64,000 bases of DNA from Heliomarina sp018223035 (GCA_018223035.1 JAAEZD010000007.1:124001-188000); one strand, 5' to 3'; numbered from the stretch's first letter, positions 7,745 to 16,961 are shown. Numbers and translations: made by a program. Notes: generated by a model from the sequence alone, not told the origin.

Positions 7745-10048
7745 TCAGCCCCGCGCGGGCAGGATTTCCGGTGGATTGTGGGCCTGCGTTTCGGGCAGGG
7801 GGCCGTCGAAGGCTTCGACCATGACAAGGCAGGAATGCGCGGTCGGCCCCTGCGCAAGGCGCGACGTGCCCTTGTCGAGCGTCACCGCATTCGGGTTGCC
7901 ATGACGACAGGTATCGCCATCGGGATCGTACCACGCGCCGGTGCTGATCTGGATGACGCCGGGCATGATCTCGTTGCTGATCCGCAGCCCGGCAAGGCAG
8001 GCGCCCCGCGCGTTATAGACCCGCAGGATCTGACCTTCGCTCAGGCCCCGCGTTTTTGCGTCCTCGGAATTCATCAGCACCGGTTCGCGCCCCTGAATCC
8101 GGTCCGCGCGGCTGACCGATCCGTGGTCAAGCTGTGAATGCAGCTTGGTGCGCGGCTGGTTGGAAATCATGTGCAACGCGCCCTCAGGAGCCGATCCCAG
8201 CCATTCGCGCGGCTCTATCCACGCCGGGTGGCCGGGGCAATCGTCATAGGCGAACCCGGCAATTCTCTCTGAAAACAGTTCGATCTTGCCGCTGGGCGTC
8301 TTCAGCGGATGCGCCTCGGGATCGGCGTAAAACTCATCCATCATCACCGTTGGCTTTTCCGGCGGCGGGACTCGGAACCAGCCGTCGCGTTGGAAAGTAT
8401 CCCAGCTTGGCATCTCGACCCCGCTGCGCGCTGCCTGCTGGCGCGACACGTCGTAGATCCAGCGCTGCCATTCCTCGGGGCTGCGGTTCTCGGTAAAGGC
8501 CTCCTCGACGCCCATCTCCGCCGCGATACCGCGAAAGATGTCGTGATCGTCGCGGGCCTGTCCGACCGGTTCCATCACCCGGTCCATCACCATCTGGTAG
8601 GGATCGCGCGAGGTCAGAGCGATATCCGAGCGTTCCATCGTCGTGGTGCAGGGCAGCACGATATCCGCATGTTTCGCCAGCGCGTTCCAGCACCATTCGT
8701 TCGCGATGATCGTTTCAGGCCGCGCCCATGCGCGCCGCATCCGGTTCAGGTCCTGATGATGGTGAAACGGGTTGCCGCCCGACCACCACACCAGCTTGAT
8801 ATCGGGATAGGTGCGGCGCTGGCCGTTGTAGTCGTAAGCTGCGCCGGGGTTTTCCAGCATATCGGTCACCCGTGCGACGGGGATGAAATCACTCACCCCG
8901 TTCTGACCCTGCGGCAAAGCGGCATAGTCGACCTCGCGCCGGGTCGCGCCAAGATAGTTCATCGCCGAATAGCCAAAACCGATACCGGTGCCGGGCTGGC
9001 CCATCTGACCCAGCATCGACGCCAGCGCGATGGACGCCCAATAGGGTTGCTCGCCGTGATCCTGTCGGGTCAGCGACCAGCTCACCGAGATCATTGTGCG
9101 TTTCGCGGCCATCCTCCGGGCAAGTTCTCGGATTTTGTCAGCGGGCAGGTCGCAGATACCGGCCGCCCAGTCGGCATTCTTGACGATGCCGTCCTCTTCG
9201 CCGCGCAGGTAATCGGCAAGCTGCTTAAACCCGACCGTGTAGCGATCAAGAAAGTTCGCGTCGTGCAGGCCTTCCTCAAGCAGCACACCCGCAAGCCCCA
9301 GCATCAGCGCGGCATCGGTCGAGGGGCGGGGCGTCAGCCACTCCGCGTCCGCATCCTCCATTATGTCCGAGCGCAGCGGCGAGATATTCACGAAGGCAAC
9401 GCCGTTCTCATGCGCTTTCAGAACGCCAGCTTTCTGGACGTGATTGCCCAGACCACCTTGGGAGATCTGCCCGTTCTTCAACGGCACGCCGCCAAAGGCC
9501 ACGAACAGCTCACAGTTCTCGGCGATGGACTCCCAGCTTGTGGTCCGGGCCAGATGGTCAAAGAAACTGCCCAGCACATGCGGCACGATCACCTCGGCGG
9601 CGGCATAGCTGTATGTGTTCACCGAGCGGGTGAACCCACCGATGCAGTTCAGGAAGCGTTTCATCTGGCTTTGCGCATGGTGGAATCGTCCGGCGCTGGC
9701 CCAGCCATAGGATCCGGCATAGATTGCCTGATTGCCGTGTTCGCGGCGCACCCGGTCAATCTCTCCGGCGACCAGACGGCTTGCCTCGGCCCAGCTGACA
9801 GGCACAAAGGCCTCCTTGCCACGTTGGTCTCCGGCGGTGCCCGGACCACCCTCTAGCCAGCTTTTGCGGATCATCGGTTGCGAAATCCGGGTCGGCGCAT
9901 CCAGCACGTCGACGATGCCCTGCCCGATGGGCGAGGGATCACTGTCTTCCTCGAAAGCGCGCAAGCCGGTCACGCGCCCGCCCTCGCGGTCGATACGGTA
10001 AGCACCCCAATGGCTTGTAGTCAGCAGGTCGCGTTTCAGGTCGTTCAC
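7745..10048 (-). CDS. Molybdopterin oxidoreductase of the BisC/TorA/DMSO reductase family
   Basis: A 767-aa bis-MGD enzyme expected to reduce an S- or N-oxide (biotin sulfoxide, methionine sulfoxide, TMAO or DMSO). Ser113 in AGSYGW aligns with the serine that ligates molybdenum in DMSO reductase and TorA. No Cys cluster for an N-terminal 4Fe-4S centre is present, as expected for this family. No twin-arginine signal precedes the mature region, which favours a cytoplasmic BisC-type enzyme over periplasmic TorA or DorA. No cytochrome or TorD-like chaperone gene is adjacent, so the electron donor is not evident. The exact substrate cannot be fixed from sequence. Confidence 0.88.
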   Translation of the reverse strand: MNDLKRDLLTTSHWGAYRIDREGGRVTGLRAFEEDSDPSPIGQGIVDVLDAPTRISQPMIRKSWLEGGPGTAGDQRGKEAFVPVSWAEASRLVAGEIDRVRREHGNQAIYAGSYGWASAGRFHHAQSQMKRFLNCIGGFTRSVNTYSYAAAEVIVPHVLGSFFDHLARTTSWESIAENCELFVAFGGVPLKNGQISQGGLGNHVQKAGVLKAHENGVAFVNISPLRSDIMEDADAEWLTPRPSTDAALMLGLAGVLLEEGLHDANFLDRYTVGFKQLADYLRGEEDGIVKNADWAAGICDLPADKIRELARRMAAKRTMISVSWSLTRQDHGEQPYWASIALASMLGQMGQPGTGIGFGYSAMNYLGATRREVDYAALPQGQNGVSDFIPVARVTDMLENPGAAYDYNGQRRTYPDIKLVWWSGGNPFHHHQDLNRMRRAWARPETIIANEWCWNALAKHADIVLPCTTTMERSDIALTSRDPYQMVMDRVMEPVGQARDDHDIFRGIAAEMGVEEAFTENRSPEEWQRWIYDVSRQQAARSGVEMPSWDTFQRDGWFRVPPPEKPTVMMDEFYADPEAHPLKTPSGKIELFSERIAGFAYDDCPGHPAWIEPREWLGSAPEGALHMISNQPRTKLHSQLDHGSVSRADRIQGREPVLMNSEDAKTRGLSEGQILRVYNARGACLAGLRISNEIMPGVIQISTGAWYDPDGDTCRHGNPNAVTLDKGTSRLAQGPTAHSCLVMVEAFDGPLPETQAHNPPEILPARG

Positions 10049-10196
10049 GCTCTTGATCCTTGAATTCTGGCGGCTTTAAGCATCTCTATCACCGGACCGG
10101 CCCAGCTTGAATGGCGCGCAGCCGGGAATTGACGCCGTCGGCCCGAATAGCCCGCATATGTCGGGAACCAGATGAAAAAGGCGGCGTTATCCACGC

Positions 10197-10814
10197 ATGT
10201 CAACAAGTTTTGATCAGATGGGCGCGATGCCAGAGGCAACTGGGCCAGGTTCGGTGAGCGATATCGTGGATTCGCTGCGCAATGCGGCCACGGGCGAAAA
10301 GACATCGCTTCAGGAAGCGATAAAGTCGCTGGGCGAAGCGTCGTTCGTGCCGGTGCTGATGGCACCCGCCCTGGCTGTGGTTACCCCGCTCTCGGGCATA
10401 CCGCTGTTTTCGAGCATTTGCGGCCTGCTGATCGCGATCGTCTCGATCCAGATGCTGTTCAACCGGGACCATCTATGGCTGCCACACTGGCTGATGAAAC
10501 AGCGCATCCCTTCGGATAAGTTGCGCACGGCCACCGAAAAAATGGAGCGGCCGGCTGCCTTTCTCGACCGCCATTCACGTAAGAGATTACGTCTTTTGGT
10601 GCGTCGTCCCGCCCGTTGGGTAACCGAAACCGCCTGCCTTGTTTGCGGTGCGGTGATGCCTCTGCTGGAACTCGTGCCGTTCAGTTCCTCGCTGCTTGGC
10701 TCGGCCGTGGTTCTCTTTGCACTGGGCCTGCTGGTGCGGGATGGCCTTTATTGTCTGCTCGCTTTTCTGTTTCTCGGCACAGTCGGTTCGATCGGATACT
10801 TTGTTGTCATGTAG
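10197..10814 (+). CDS. exoD: ExoD-family exopolysaccharide synthesis membrane protein
   Basis: A 205-aa integral membrane protein of the ExoD family, named for a rhizobial gene whose loss alters exopolysaccharide and alkaline tolerance. The molecular activity is unknown. Three to four hydrophobic segments are visible (about 49-85, 140-165, 168-203) with the family hallmarks PxLAVVTPLSGIP and, near the middle, FLDRHSRKRL. No strong ribosome-binding site precedes the ATG. It stands alone between the molybdoenzyme gene (divergent) and the pqi operon. Confidence 0.82.
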   Translation: MSTSFDQMGAMPEATGPGSVSDIVDSLRNAATGEKTSLQEAIKSLGEASFVPVLMAPALAVVTPLSGIPLFSSICGLLIAIVSIQMLFNRDHLWLPHWLMKQRIPSDKLRTATEKMERPAAFLDRHSRKRLRLLVRRPARWVTETACLVCGAVMPLLELVPFSSSLLGSAVVLFALGLLVRDGLYCLLAFLFLGTVGSIGYFVVM

Positions 10815-10928
10815 ATCGGTCCCGGTGCCCTCAATCGAGAAGGACGTCTTTCCCAACTGCGGCGGCGCCCTATGTCGGCTGGTAACCGGTTCGATCCAAG
10901 GATAAACTGCCTGCATGAGAGATACTCC

Positions 10929-11561
10929 GTGACCGAGACGCGGCTCGATCCGTCCGAACTTGTTGCCTGCCCGAACTGTGACACGCTGCATCACATGCAG
11001 GACGTGCCCGAAGGTGCGCGCGCAAGATGCATGCGCTGCAACGAGATCCTGATGGCCCCGAAGGGCGGTGCAATGACGCGGATCGTGGTACTGGCGGTGA
11101 CTGCGCTGATCCTGATGATCGCTGTGGTCTTCTTTCCCTTTCTCGACCTGAGCGCTTCTGGGCTTGAACAGCACAGCTCGGTGCTTGATGCGATCATGGC
11201 CTTTTCCGACGGCATGCTGCTGCCGCTGACCTTCGCGGTCGCCGCTTTTGTCGTGGTGCTGCCAGCGGTGCGGCTCATGGCGATCATCTACGCCATCGGC
11301 CCGCTGATCTTCGACCGTCCGGCGCGTCCCCACGCGGCACGCGCCTTTCGGCTCGCCCAGACCCTGCGGCCATGGTCCATGGCCGAGATCTTTATCGTCG
11401 GTGTCGCCGTAGCGCTGGTCAAGATCGCCGGGATGGCGACAGTCTCGGTTGGACCTGCCTTCTGGGCGCTGGTGGCGCTGGTGCTGGTGACCACCATCAA
11501 AGATACATTCATGTGCAAGTTGACGATTTGGAAAACGCTGGAAACCCAACGCCGCTCCTGA
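10929..11561 (+). CDS. pqiA: PqiA-like membrane protein, first half-size subunit
   Basis: A 210-aa protein starting at GTG, because the upstream in-frame ATG would add a tail with no family similarity. An N-terminal zinc-ribbon (C14xxC17 and C34xxC37) is followed by about four transmembrane helices. Canonical PqiA is about 417 aa with two such modules. Here each module is its own gene, and the stop of this one overlaps the likely start region of the next in another frame. PqiA works with PqiB and PqiC in lipid transport between inner and outer membranes. Confidence 0.85.
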   Translation: MTETRLDPSELVACPNCDTLHHMQDVPEGARARCMRCNEILMAPKGGAMTRIVVLAVTALILMIAVVFFPFLDLSASGLEQHSSVLDAIMAFSDGMLLPLTFAVAAFVVVLPAVRLMAIIYAIGPLIFDRPARPHAARAFRLAQTLRPWSMAEIFIVGVAVALVKIAGMATVSVGPAFWALVALVLVTTIKDTFMCKLTIWKTLETQRRS

Positions 11562-12163
11562 CCGCCCGACAGGCCGGGCTTGTCGCCTGCACCGGCTGCG
11601 GTCGTGTGCATGTGCAGGGCGTCGAGCGCTGCGAACGTTGCGGTGCGCATCTTTCAAGCCGCGATACGACCAGCCTGCAACGGGTCTGGGCGTGGTGGAT
11701 TGCCGGGTTGATCATCTATTTCCCGGCGAACCTCTACCCGATGCTCATCACCAATACGCTGGGTACGGAGTACAAGAACACGATCCTCGGCGGCGTGATC
11801 GAACTGATCGACCATCATTCCTATTTCGTTGCGGGGGTTGTGTTCTTCGCCTCGATCATGATCCCGGTCGGCAAGTTTATCGCCATCGCCTATCTCGCCT
11901 ACAGCGTGCGCCACCGCGCGACCATGTCCGACCATGGCCGCCAGGTTCTTTACGAAGTGGTCGAATTCATCGGCCGATGGTCGATGATCGACGTCTTTGT
12001 GGTGGCTATCCTGTCTTCGCTGGTGCAGTTCAACTTTGTCGCCAACATCCATCCGGGCATCGCGGCGATCTCCTTCGCTTTGTCGGTTGTCTTTACCATG
12101 CTATCTGCCCAAAGCTTTGACCCCAGAATGATATGGGACGCGGAAGAGGCCGCAACTGAATGA
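11528..12163 (+). CDS. pqiA: PqiA-like membrane protein, second half-size subunit
   Basis: The second PqiA module, about 211 aa, with a zinc-ribbon (C21xxC24 and C35xxC38) and about four membrane helices. The start is uncertain: TTG at 11528 and CTG at 11558 (overlapping the previous stop) are the candidates, and no in-frame ATG lies close. The 3' end overlaps pqiB by 4 bases (ATGA). A true split gene seems likelier than a sequencing frameshift because both halves have complete domains, but only read data can exclude an error. Confidence 0.8.
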   Translation: MENAGNPTPLLTARQAGLVACTGCGRVHVQGVERCERCGAHLSSRDTTSLQRVWAWWIAGLIIYFPANLYPMLITNTLGTEYKNTILGGVIELIDHHSYFVAGVVFFASIMIPVGKFIAIAYLAYSVRHRATMSDHGRQVLYEVVEFIGRWSMIDVFVVAILSSLVQFNFVANIHPGIAAISFALSVVFTMLSAQSFDPRMIWDAEEAATE

Positions 12164-14247
12164 CCGATACCCCAAGCCCCGCAACGATGAAGGTCAACCA
12201 CGGCAAGCCGCCGCCTTGGCGGAATATTTCCATGGTCTGGCTGTTTCCTTTGCTGGCGCTTGCCGTCACGCTCTTCATCGCGTGGCGCAGCTACAGCGAT
12301 CAGGGCGAGCTGATTCATATCGAATTCGAAAACGCCTCTGGCGTCGCGGCGGGTGAAACCACCCTGCGTTACCGCGACGTGGTTATCGGTACGGTAGATG
12401 CGGTCAACTTCTCCTCTGACCTGTCCAAGGTGATCGTCTCGGCGCGGGTCGAAAAAGCCGTCGCTCCGTTCATGGATGCCGATTCGCAGTTCTGGGTGGT
12501 CCGCCCCGAAGTCACCGCCGAAGGGGTCAGCGGCCTTTCGACCGTGTTGTCGGGCGTTTATATCGAGGGCAACTGGGACGGCACGCCCGGCGAAAAGCAG
12601 ACCCGGTTCACCGGTCTCGAAAGCCGCCCGTTGATCGACAATAATGAAAAAGGCACCCGCGTGACCCTGCGCACAGCGGATGGAAACATCATGTCCGCAG
12701 GATCGCCCGTCTTCTATCGCGGTGTGCAGGTCGGGCGTACCGAAAGCCCGCAGCTTAGCGAGAATGGTTCGGTGGTAACGGTCGACGCCTTTATCGAGTC
12801 GCCCCATGACAGATACCTGACCACCGCGACCCGCTTCTGGGACACCTCCGGTTTTCAGGTCTCATTCGGCGCGGATGGGCTCAAGCTCGACGTGGGCAGC
12901 TTTGCGGCACTGATCAGCGGGGGTATTGCCTTCAACACCTTCTTTTCGGGCGGCGAGGCGATTGAACCCGGGCAGGATTACGAACTCTACCCTGACGAGG
13001 CAACGGCCCGTGAAAACGCCTTTGCCCGCGTTTCGACCAACACAGTGCGCATGTCTACCGTTTTCGAGGACGGGGTCTCGGGCCTCGCCCCCGGTGCATC
13101 GGTGCTCTACGAAGGTCTCAAGATCGGTGAGATCGAAACCATCGCCGCCTTCATGAACGACACCGGGCGTGATCTTCAGGTGCAGCAGATGGTAACGCTT
13201 CGGATCGATCCGCAGCTGATGGGGCTTGATGCCGAAGCTACGGCCGACGACGTTTATGACTTTATCGGTTCCGCCGTCGCGAACGGGGTTCGCGCCCGCT
13301 TGCAACGGGCCAACCTCCTTTCCTCATCGCTGATCGTCGAACTTGTTGAAATCGAGGATGCGGGGGAAGCGGCGCTGGATCTGGACGCTGAGCCTTTTCC
13401 AAAAATCCCCAGTGTCCCGACAGATTTCCAGGATATAAACGCCACCCTCGAAGGGGTGATGAAGCGGGTCAACAGCCTCAAGATCGAAGAGTTGATCGCG
13501 CAGGCCACCAACACCCTCGCCAGTATTCAGGCGGTCGCAAGCGATGAGGCTACCCGCGCGGTGCCGGAACAGATCACGGCGCTGTTGGGCGATGCGCGTA
13601 ATTTCATCGGTGGCGAGGATACGCAGGCGATCCCGGGCGAGCTGCGCGGCACCATCGAAGAACTGCGCAGCACCGTTGCAGAAATCAATCGACAGGGGGC
13701 GATTGCACAGCTTGTACAGACGCTGGAAAACGCGGATGCCACGCTGGCCAGCGTCACCGCCACCTCGGACAGCCTGCCCCCGCTGATCGAGGATCTGCGC
13801 GCGCTTAGCGCCAAGGTGCAGGGGCTTCCTGCCGACGAGGTCATGAATGCCGCCACCGGTTTTCTCGACAGTGCCGACCGCCTGATCGACACGGAACAGG
13901 CGCGCAATCTGCCCAGCTCGGTCAGCGCCGCGCTTGATGAGGTGCGCACAATCCTTGCCGACCTGCGCGAAGGCGGCGCGGTCGAAAACGCCAATTCGGC
14001 GCTCGCTTCCGCACAAGGGGCGGCCGAGTCACTGGAAACAGCCACTGCCGATCTGCCGGCACTCACCCAGCGGCTCGATGCGCTTCTGGCACGCTCGGAA
14101 CGCCTGATCGCCGCCTATGGCGATCGGTCGGATTTCAACCGCGAAACCCTGACCATGCTGCGCGAAATCAGCGCCGCCGCGCGCACCGTCAATTCGCTCG
14201 CCCGCGAAATTGAGCGCAGCCCCAATTCCCTTTTGTTCGGAAAGTGA
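12160..14247 (+). CDS. pqiB: PqiB-like MCE-domain protein
   Basis: A 695-aa protein with one N-terminal membrane anchor (about 28-45) and a large periplasmic part. Three MCE domains are visible, starting near residues 50, 165 and 285 with the typical LRYRDVVIG, VFYRGVQVG and VLYEGLKIG strands. A long helical C-terminus (about 420-690) follows, which in PqiB hexamers forms the needle that spans the periplasm. Predicted to shuttle lipids between membranes together with the PqiA halves and PqiC. Confidence 0.9.
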   Translation: MTDTPSPATMKVNHGKPPPWRNISMVWLFPLLALAVTLFIAWRSYSDQGELIHIEFENASGVAAGETTLRYRDVVIGTVDAVNFSSDLSKVIVSARVEKAVAPFMDADSQFWVVRPEVTAEGVSGLSTVLSGVYIEGNWDGTPGEKQTRFTGLESRPLIDNNEKGTRVTLRTADGNIMSAGSPVFYRGVQVGRTESPQLSENGSVVTVDAFIESPHDRYLTTATRFWDTSGFQVSFGADGLKLDVGSFAALISGGIAFNTFFSGGEAIEPGQDYELYPDEATARENAFARVSTNTVRMSTVFEDGVSGLAPGASVLYEGLKIGEIETIAAFMNDTGRDLQVQQMVTLRIDPQLMGLDAEATADDVYDFIGSAVANGVRARLQRANLLSSSLIVELVEIEDAGEAALDLDAEPFPKIPSVPTDFQDINATLEGVMKRVNSLKIEELIAQATNTLASIQAVASDEATRAVPEQITALLGDARNFIGGEDTQAIPGELRGTIEELRSTVAEINRQGAIAQLVQTLENADATLASVTATSDSLPPLIEDLRALSAKVQGLPADEVMNAATGFLDSADRLIDTEQARNLPSSVSAALDEVRTILADLREGGAVENANSALASAQGAAESLETATADLPALTQRLDALLARSERLIAAYGDRSDFNRETLTMLREISAAARTVNSLAREIERSPNSLLFGK

Positions 14248-14251
14248 CCTG

Positions 14252-14821
14252 ATGACCCGTTTCAGAAAAAGCCTCGTCTCCCTAGCCGCCGTCGCCGTCC
14301 TAGCAGGCTGCGGCGCGACATCGGGACGCTACCTGATCGACACACCGGCCCCGACGCAGCAGGTGCGGGTGCCGCTTTCGACCATCGAGGTGCGCGACGT
14401 GACGTTGCCGGATTACGTGTCTTCGGCCGAGATCATGGTGCAATCCGAGGACGGCGCGCTGCGCCCCGTCGCCAACGCGATCTGGGCCGATAACCCGGTA
14501 CGCGGCTTTACCCTGATGCTCGCGCGCAATCTCGATACAGGGTCGAACGCGGCGGCGATGACCGAACCATGGCCGCTCACCGAACCGCCCCATGCCCGCG
14601 TCGAAGTCCGCGTTGAACAGATGGTGGCTCAGATCGACGGGACCTTCCGACTCACCGGACAATTCGCGATCGGCTCGCCCGATCTCGTCGTGCGTGAGCG
14701 CATTAGCCGGTTCGACATCGTCCAGCCGATCAGCGGCACCGGGGCAGGGGCCATCGCCGATTCCACCGGGAGGGCCCTGCAAACCCTTTCCATGCAAATC
14801 CTGCGCCGCATGGGGGGCTGA
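14252..14821 (+). CDS. pqiC: PqiC-like outer-membrane lipoprotein
   Basis: A 189-aa lipoprotein: signal peptide with lipobox LAGC, the lipidated residue being Cys20. The rest matches the ABC-type transport auxiliary (PqiC/YmbA) family, expected to dock the PqiB needle at the outer membrane. The frame is open 14 codons further upstream, but the chosen ATG gives a proper signal peptide. It begins 4 bases after the pqiB stop and is the last gene of the operon. Confidence 0.87.
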   Translation: MTRFRKSLVSLAAVAVLAGCGATSGRYLIDTPAPTQQVRVPLSTIEVRDVTLPDYVSSAEIMVQSEDGALRPVANAIWADNPVRGFTLMLARNLDTGSNAAAMTEPWPLTEPPHARVEVRVEQMVAQIDGTFRLTGQFAIGSPDLVVRERISRFDIVQPISGTGAGAIADSTGRALQTLSMQILRRMGG

Positions 14822-14965
14822 GCCGCGCGGGCTTTGGTCCCGGGGTCAATCTTTCGCTTAAAAATCCGGCTTGCGCTGCGATGCAGTTTCGGTTTCTGCC
14901 CCAAGCCAAGCTTTCCCTGCGTGAGCTTGCTATTCTTGCCGCGCTGCGGCATCTAAAACGATACC

Positions 14966-15550
14966 ATGAATATGAACCTCAAGATTCTGGTCGTTGAACC
15001 GGATGCGTCGCGCGCAGAGGAAATCTCGCAGGCATTGCGGGAAGGCGGCTGGGCCAATGTCACCGTGCTGGCCAATACCGGCGGGCTTAGCCAGGGCCTC
15101 TCGGAAACCGACCCCGATCTGGTTCTCATAGACCTTGCCAATCCCAGCCGTGACTTGCTGGAACAGGTCAGCGCCGCGTCGGACGCAAAGCGGCGGCCGG
15201 TGGCAATGTTCGTGGATCAATCCGACGATGATATGACCAAGGCCGCGATGGCCGCCGGGCTCAGCGCCTATGTGGTGGGCAACATGCAGGCCGACCGGAT
15301 CAAGCCGGTGCTCAAGACCGCCATCGCGCGATTTCAGGTCATGAGCCAGATGCGCACGGAACTTGACGCGGCGAAACAGGCGCTGGCCGACCGCAAGACC
15401 ATCGACCGGGCCAAGGGTGTGCTGATGCGCGCGCGCGGTCTGAACGAGGAAGACGCCTACAACCTCTTGCGCAAGACGGCGATGGACAAGGGCCGCAAGC
15501 TGATCGACGTGGCCGAGGCGCTGGTCACCGCGGCGGACATGCTGGAATGA
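14966..15550 (+). CDS. nasT: NasT, ANTAR-domain antiterminator of nitrate assimilation
   Basis: A 194-aa protein with a receiver-like N-terminal domain (1-125, Asp56 in LVLIDL at the phospho-acceptor position), a connecting helix, and a C-terminal ANTAR RNA-binding domain (130-190: DRAKGVLMRARGLNEEDAY, then LIDVAEALV). NasT proteins bind paired hairpins in the leader RNA of nas operons and stop early termination. NasS holds NasT inactive until nitrate or nitrite binds. It overlaps nasS by 4 bases. A matching leader RNA lies downstream at 16820-16932. Confidence 0.93.
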   Translation: MNMNLKILVVEPDASRAEEISQALREGGWANVTVLANTGGLSQGLSETDPDLVLIDLANPSRDLLEQVSAASDAKRRPVAMFVDQSDDDMTKAAMAAGLSAYVVGNMQADRIKPVLKTAIARFQVMSQMRTELDAAKQALADRKTIDRAKGVLMRARGLNEEDAYNLLRKTAMDKGRKLIDVAEALVTAADMLE

Positions 15551-16710
15551 GCAAGCGTCATCTGAATTGCGGCTACGTGCCGCTGGTGGATTCCGCACCA
15601 CTGATCATCGCGCGCGAACTTAAATTCGCCTCGGACGAAGGGCTTGAATTGAACCTGCTGCGCCAGCCCTCATGGGCGGCGCTGCGCGATCTGCTGGCGC
15701 TTGGGCATCTGGATGCGGCGCACATGCTCTCGCCCATGCCGATAGCCATGACGCTGGGCCTCAGCGGCGTGAAATGCCGGATCGATGCGCCGATGGTGCT
15801 ATCGGTCAATGGCGACGTTTTCGGCGTGTCATCCGATCTTGCGGCGCGGATGCGGGCCAATGGCTGGTCAGGCATCTTTCAGGACCCGCTCGGCACTGCC
15901 GCGCATCTGATGTCCGCCGCCATGGGACCGCTTAGGGTCGGCGTGCCATTTCCCTTTTCGATGCATCGGCTGCTGTTCGAATACTGGTTCGCGGGCATCG
16001 ACACCGGCGTGCCGGAATTCGAGATCGTCACCACCCCGCCGCCCCTCATGGCTGACAAGGTCGGGCAGGGGGAACTCGACATGTTCGTGGTCGGCGAACC
16101 CTGGGGCTCGGTCGCCGTCGACCGCGGTGCAGGAGAGCTGATCCTGCCGGGCTGTGCGATCTGGGCTGTTTCGCCGGAAAAGGTGCTGGGCCTGCGCCAT
16201 GACTGGGTCGAGGAACATCCTGACGTTACCGGGCGGCTGATGCGGGCGATCTATCGCGCCGCCGACTGGCTCGATACGCCGGACAACCAGCCGCTGGCTT
16301 GCGAAATCCTGTCGCGCAGCGAGCATCTCGACCTGCCGCACGAGGCCATCGATCGCGCGCTCTCCGGCAATATCGTGACACGGCCCGGCGCGCCCGCGCA
16401 ATCGGTGCCCGGTTTCCTCAAGTTCCAGCGCGGCGCCGCGACCTTTCCGTGGCGCAGCCAGGCGGCGTGGATTTCCGCCCAGATCGCCCGCATCCACGGG
16501 CTCGATCAGCAGGAAACCATTGCAAACGGCCAGTCGGTTTTTCGCCCCGATCTCTATCGCCAGCACCTCGGCGGGGCAGGTGTCGACCTGCCCGGCGCCT
16601 CGGCCAAGGTCGAGGGCGCGATGCGGAATCGCACCGCTGTCGCCTCGCGCCACGGCCATATGATTCTGGCGGCGGATGCCTTTTTCGATGGTCAGATTTT
16701 CGACTTTTAG
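15547..16710 (+). CDS. nasS: NasS, cytoplasmic nitrate/nitrite sensor
   Basis: A 387-aa member of the NrtA/CmpA periplasmic-binding-protein fold family, but with no signal peptide: it begins MSKRHLNCGYVPLVDSAPLI. This marks it as the cytosolic sensor rather than a transport protein. Established for the family: NasS sequesters NasT and releases it on nitrate or nitrite binding. It is coupled to nasT by an ATGA overlap. It aligns along most of its length with the downstream nrtA product (shared runs such as FSMHRLLFEYW versus FPVSTHNYELRYW), consistent with common descent. Confidence 0.92.
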   Translation: MSKRHLNCGYVPLVDSAPLIIARELKFASDEGLELNLLRQPSWAALRDLLALGHLDAAHMLSPMPIAMTLGLSGVKCRIDAPMVLSVNGDVFGVSSDLAARMRANGWSGIFQDPLGTAAHLMSAAMGPLRVGVPFPFSMHRLLFEYWFAGIDTGVPEFEIVTTPPPLMADKVGQGELDMFVVGEPWGSVAVDRGAGELILPGCAIWAVSPEKVLGLRHDWVEEHPDVTGRLMRAIYRAADWLDTPDNQPLACEILSRSEHLDLPHEAIDRALSGNIVTRPGAPAQSVPGFLKFQRGAATFPWRSQAAWISAQIARIHGLDQQETIANGQSVFRPDLYRQHLGGAGVDLPGASAKVEGAMRNRTAVASRHGHMILAADAFFDGQIFDF

Positions 16711-16740
16711 ATAGCTTTTTGTCTAGAAAACGTGCAGAAA

Positions 16741-16763
16741 GCTGCATCGCAGCACCCTTTTTG
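16741..16763 (+). terminator. Weak hairpin plus T-run after nasS
   Basis: A 5-bp stem (GCTGC/GCAGC, 3-nt loop, 16741-16753) is followed three bases later by a run of T (16757-16761). It may partly separate nasTS from the nrt-nas transcript, leaving the leader below to its own promoter. The stem is short, so this is tentative. Confidence 0.3.
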
Positions 16764-16819
16764 CGGAATTCTCAAAAACCTGTTGCGTTTCGAACCGGAC
16801 TCTTCAATTTAGGTTTAAC

Positions 16820-16858
16820 GAAGCACCGCTGCTTCTGACCTTCCCCCGATGATGGGGG
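16820..16858 (+). promoter_or_regulatory. Tandem hexaloop hairpins, candidate NasT (ANTAR) binding RNA
   Basis: Hairpin P1: stem GAAGC/GCTTC (16820-16824, 16831-16835) closing the hexaloop ACCGCT, which has the A1 and G4 expected in ANTAR target loops. Hairpin P2, 7 bases on: stem CCCCC/GGGGG (16843-16847, 16854-16858) closing the hexaloop GATGAT, which keeps G4 but has G at position 1. Two short hairpins with six-base loops just upstream of a terminator are the known signature of ANTAR-controlled leaders. It lies between nasS and nrtA, where NasT would act. Confidence 0.72.
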
Positions 16859-16876
16859 TCTCACCAAAATAAGAGC

Positions 16877-16940
16877 AAAGCCGCTCGATTTGAACTGCAC
16901 CGCATCTGCGCGTGGTCAAATCGTACGGCTTTTTTTGTTT
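16877..16940 (+). terminator. Conditional intrinsic terminator in the nrtA leader
   Basis: A long stem pairs 16877-16893 with 16916-16932 (7 and 8 bp halves, one 2x2 internal mismatch), and its 3' arm runs into a tract of T (16930-16936, then TTTTC after a G). It lies 22 bases before the nrtA start codon. Together with the two hexaloop hairpins it forms a complete leader attenuator: termination by default and readthrough when NasT is bound. Confidence 0.8.
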
Positions 16941-16961
16941 TCTATCAACGGGATGAACCGC

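Noticed and set aside
8309..9856. 515-codon open frame on plus
   Set aside because: Fully antisense to the molybdoenzyme gene, whose protein has clear family motifs. High GC removes stops from the opposite strand.
10187..10195. DnaA-box-like TTATCCACG upstream of exoD
   Set aside because: Only one copy, no AT-rich region or origin genes nearby, so it is not evidence for an origin.
16748..16768. Possible sigma-54 promoter upstream of nrtA
   Set aside because: TTTTTGC resembles a -12 element, but no GG lies at the proper -24 position.
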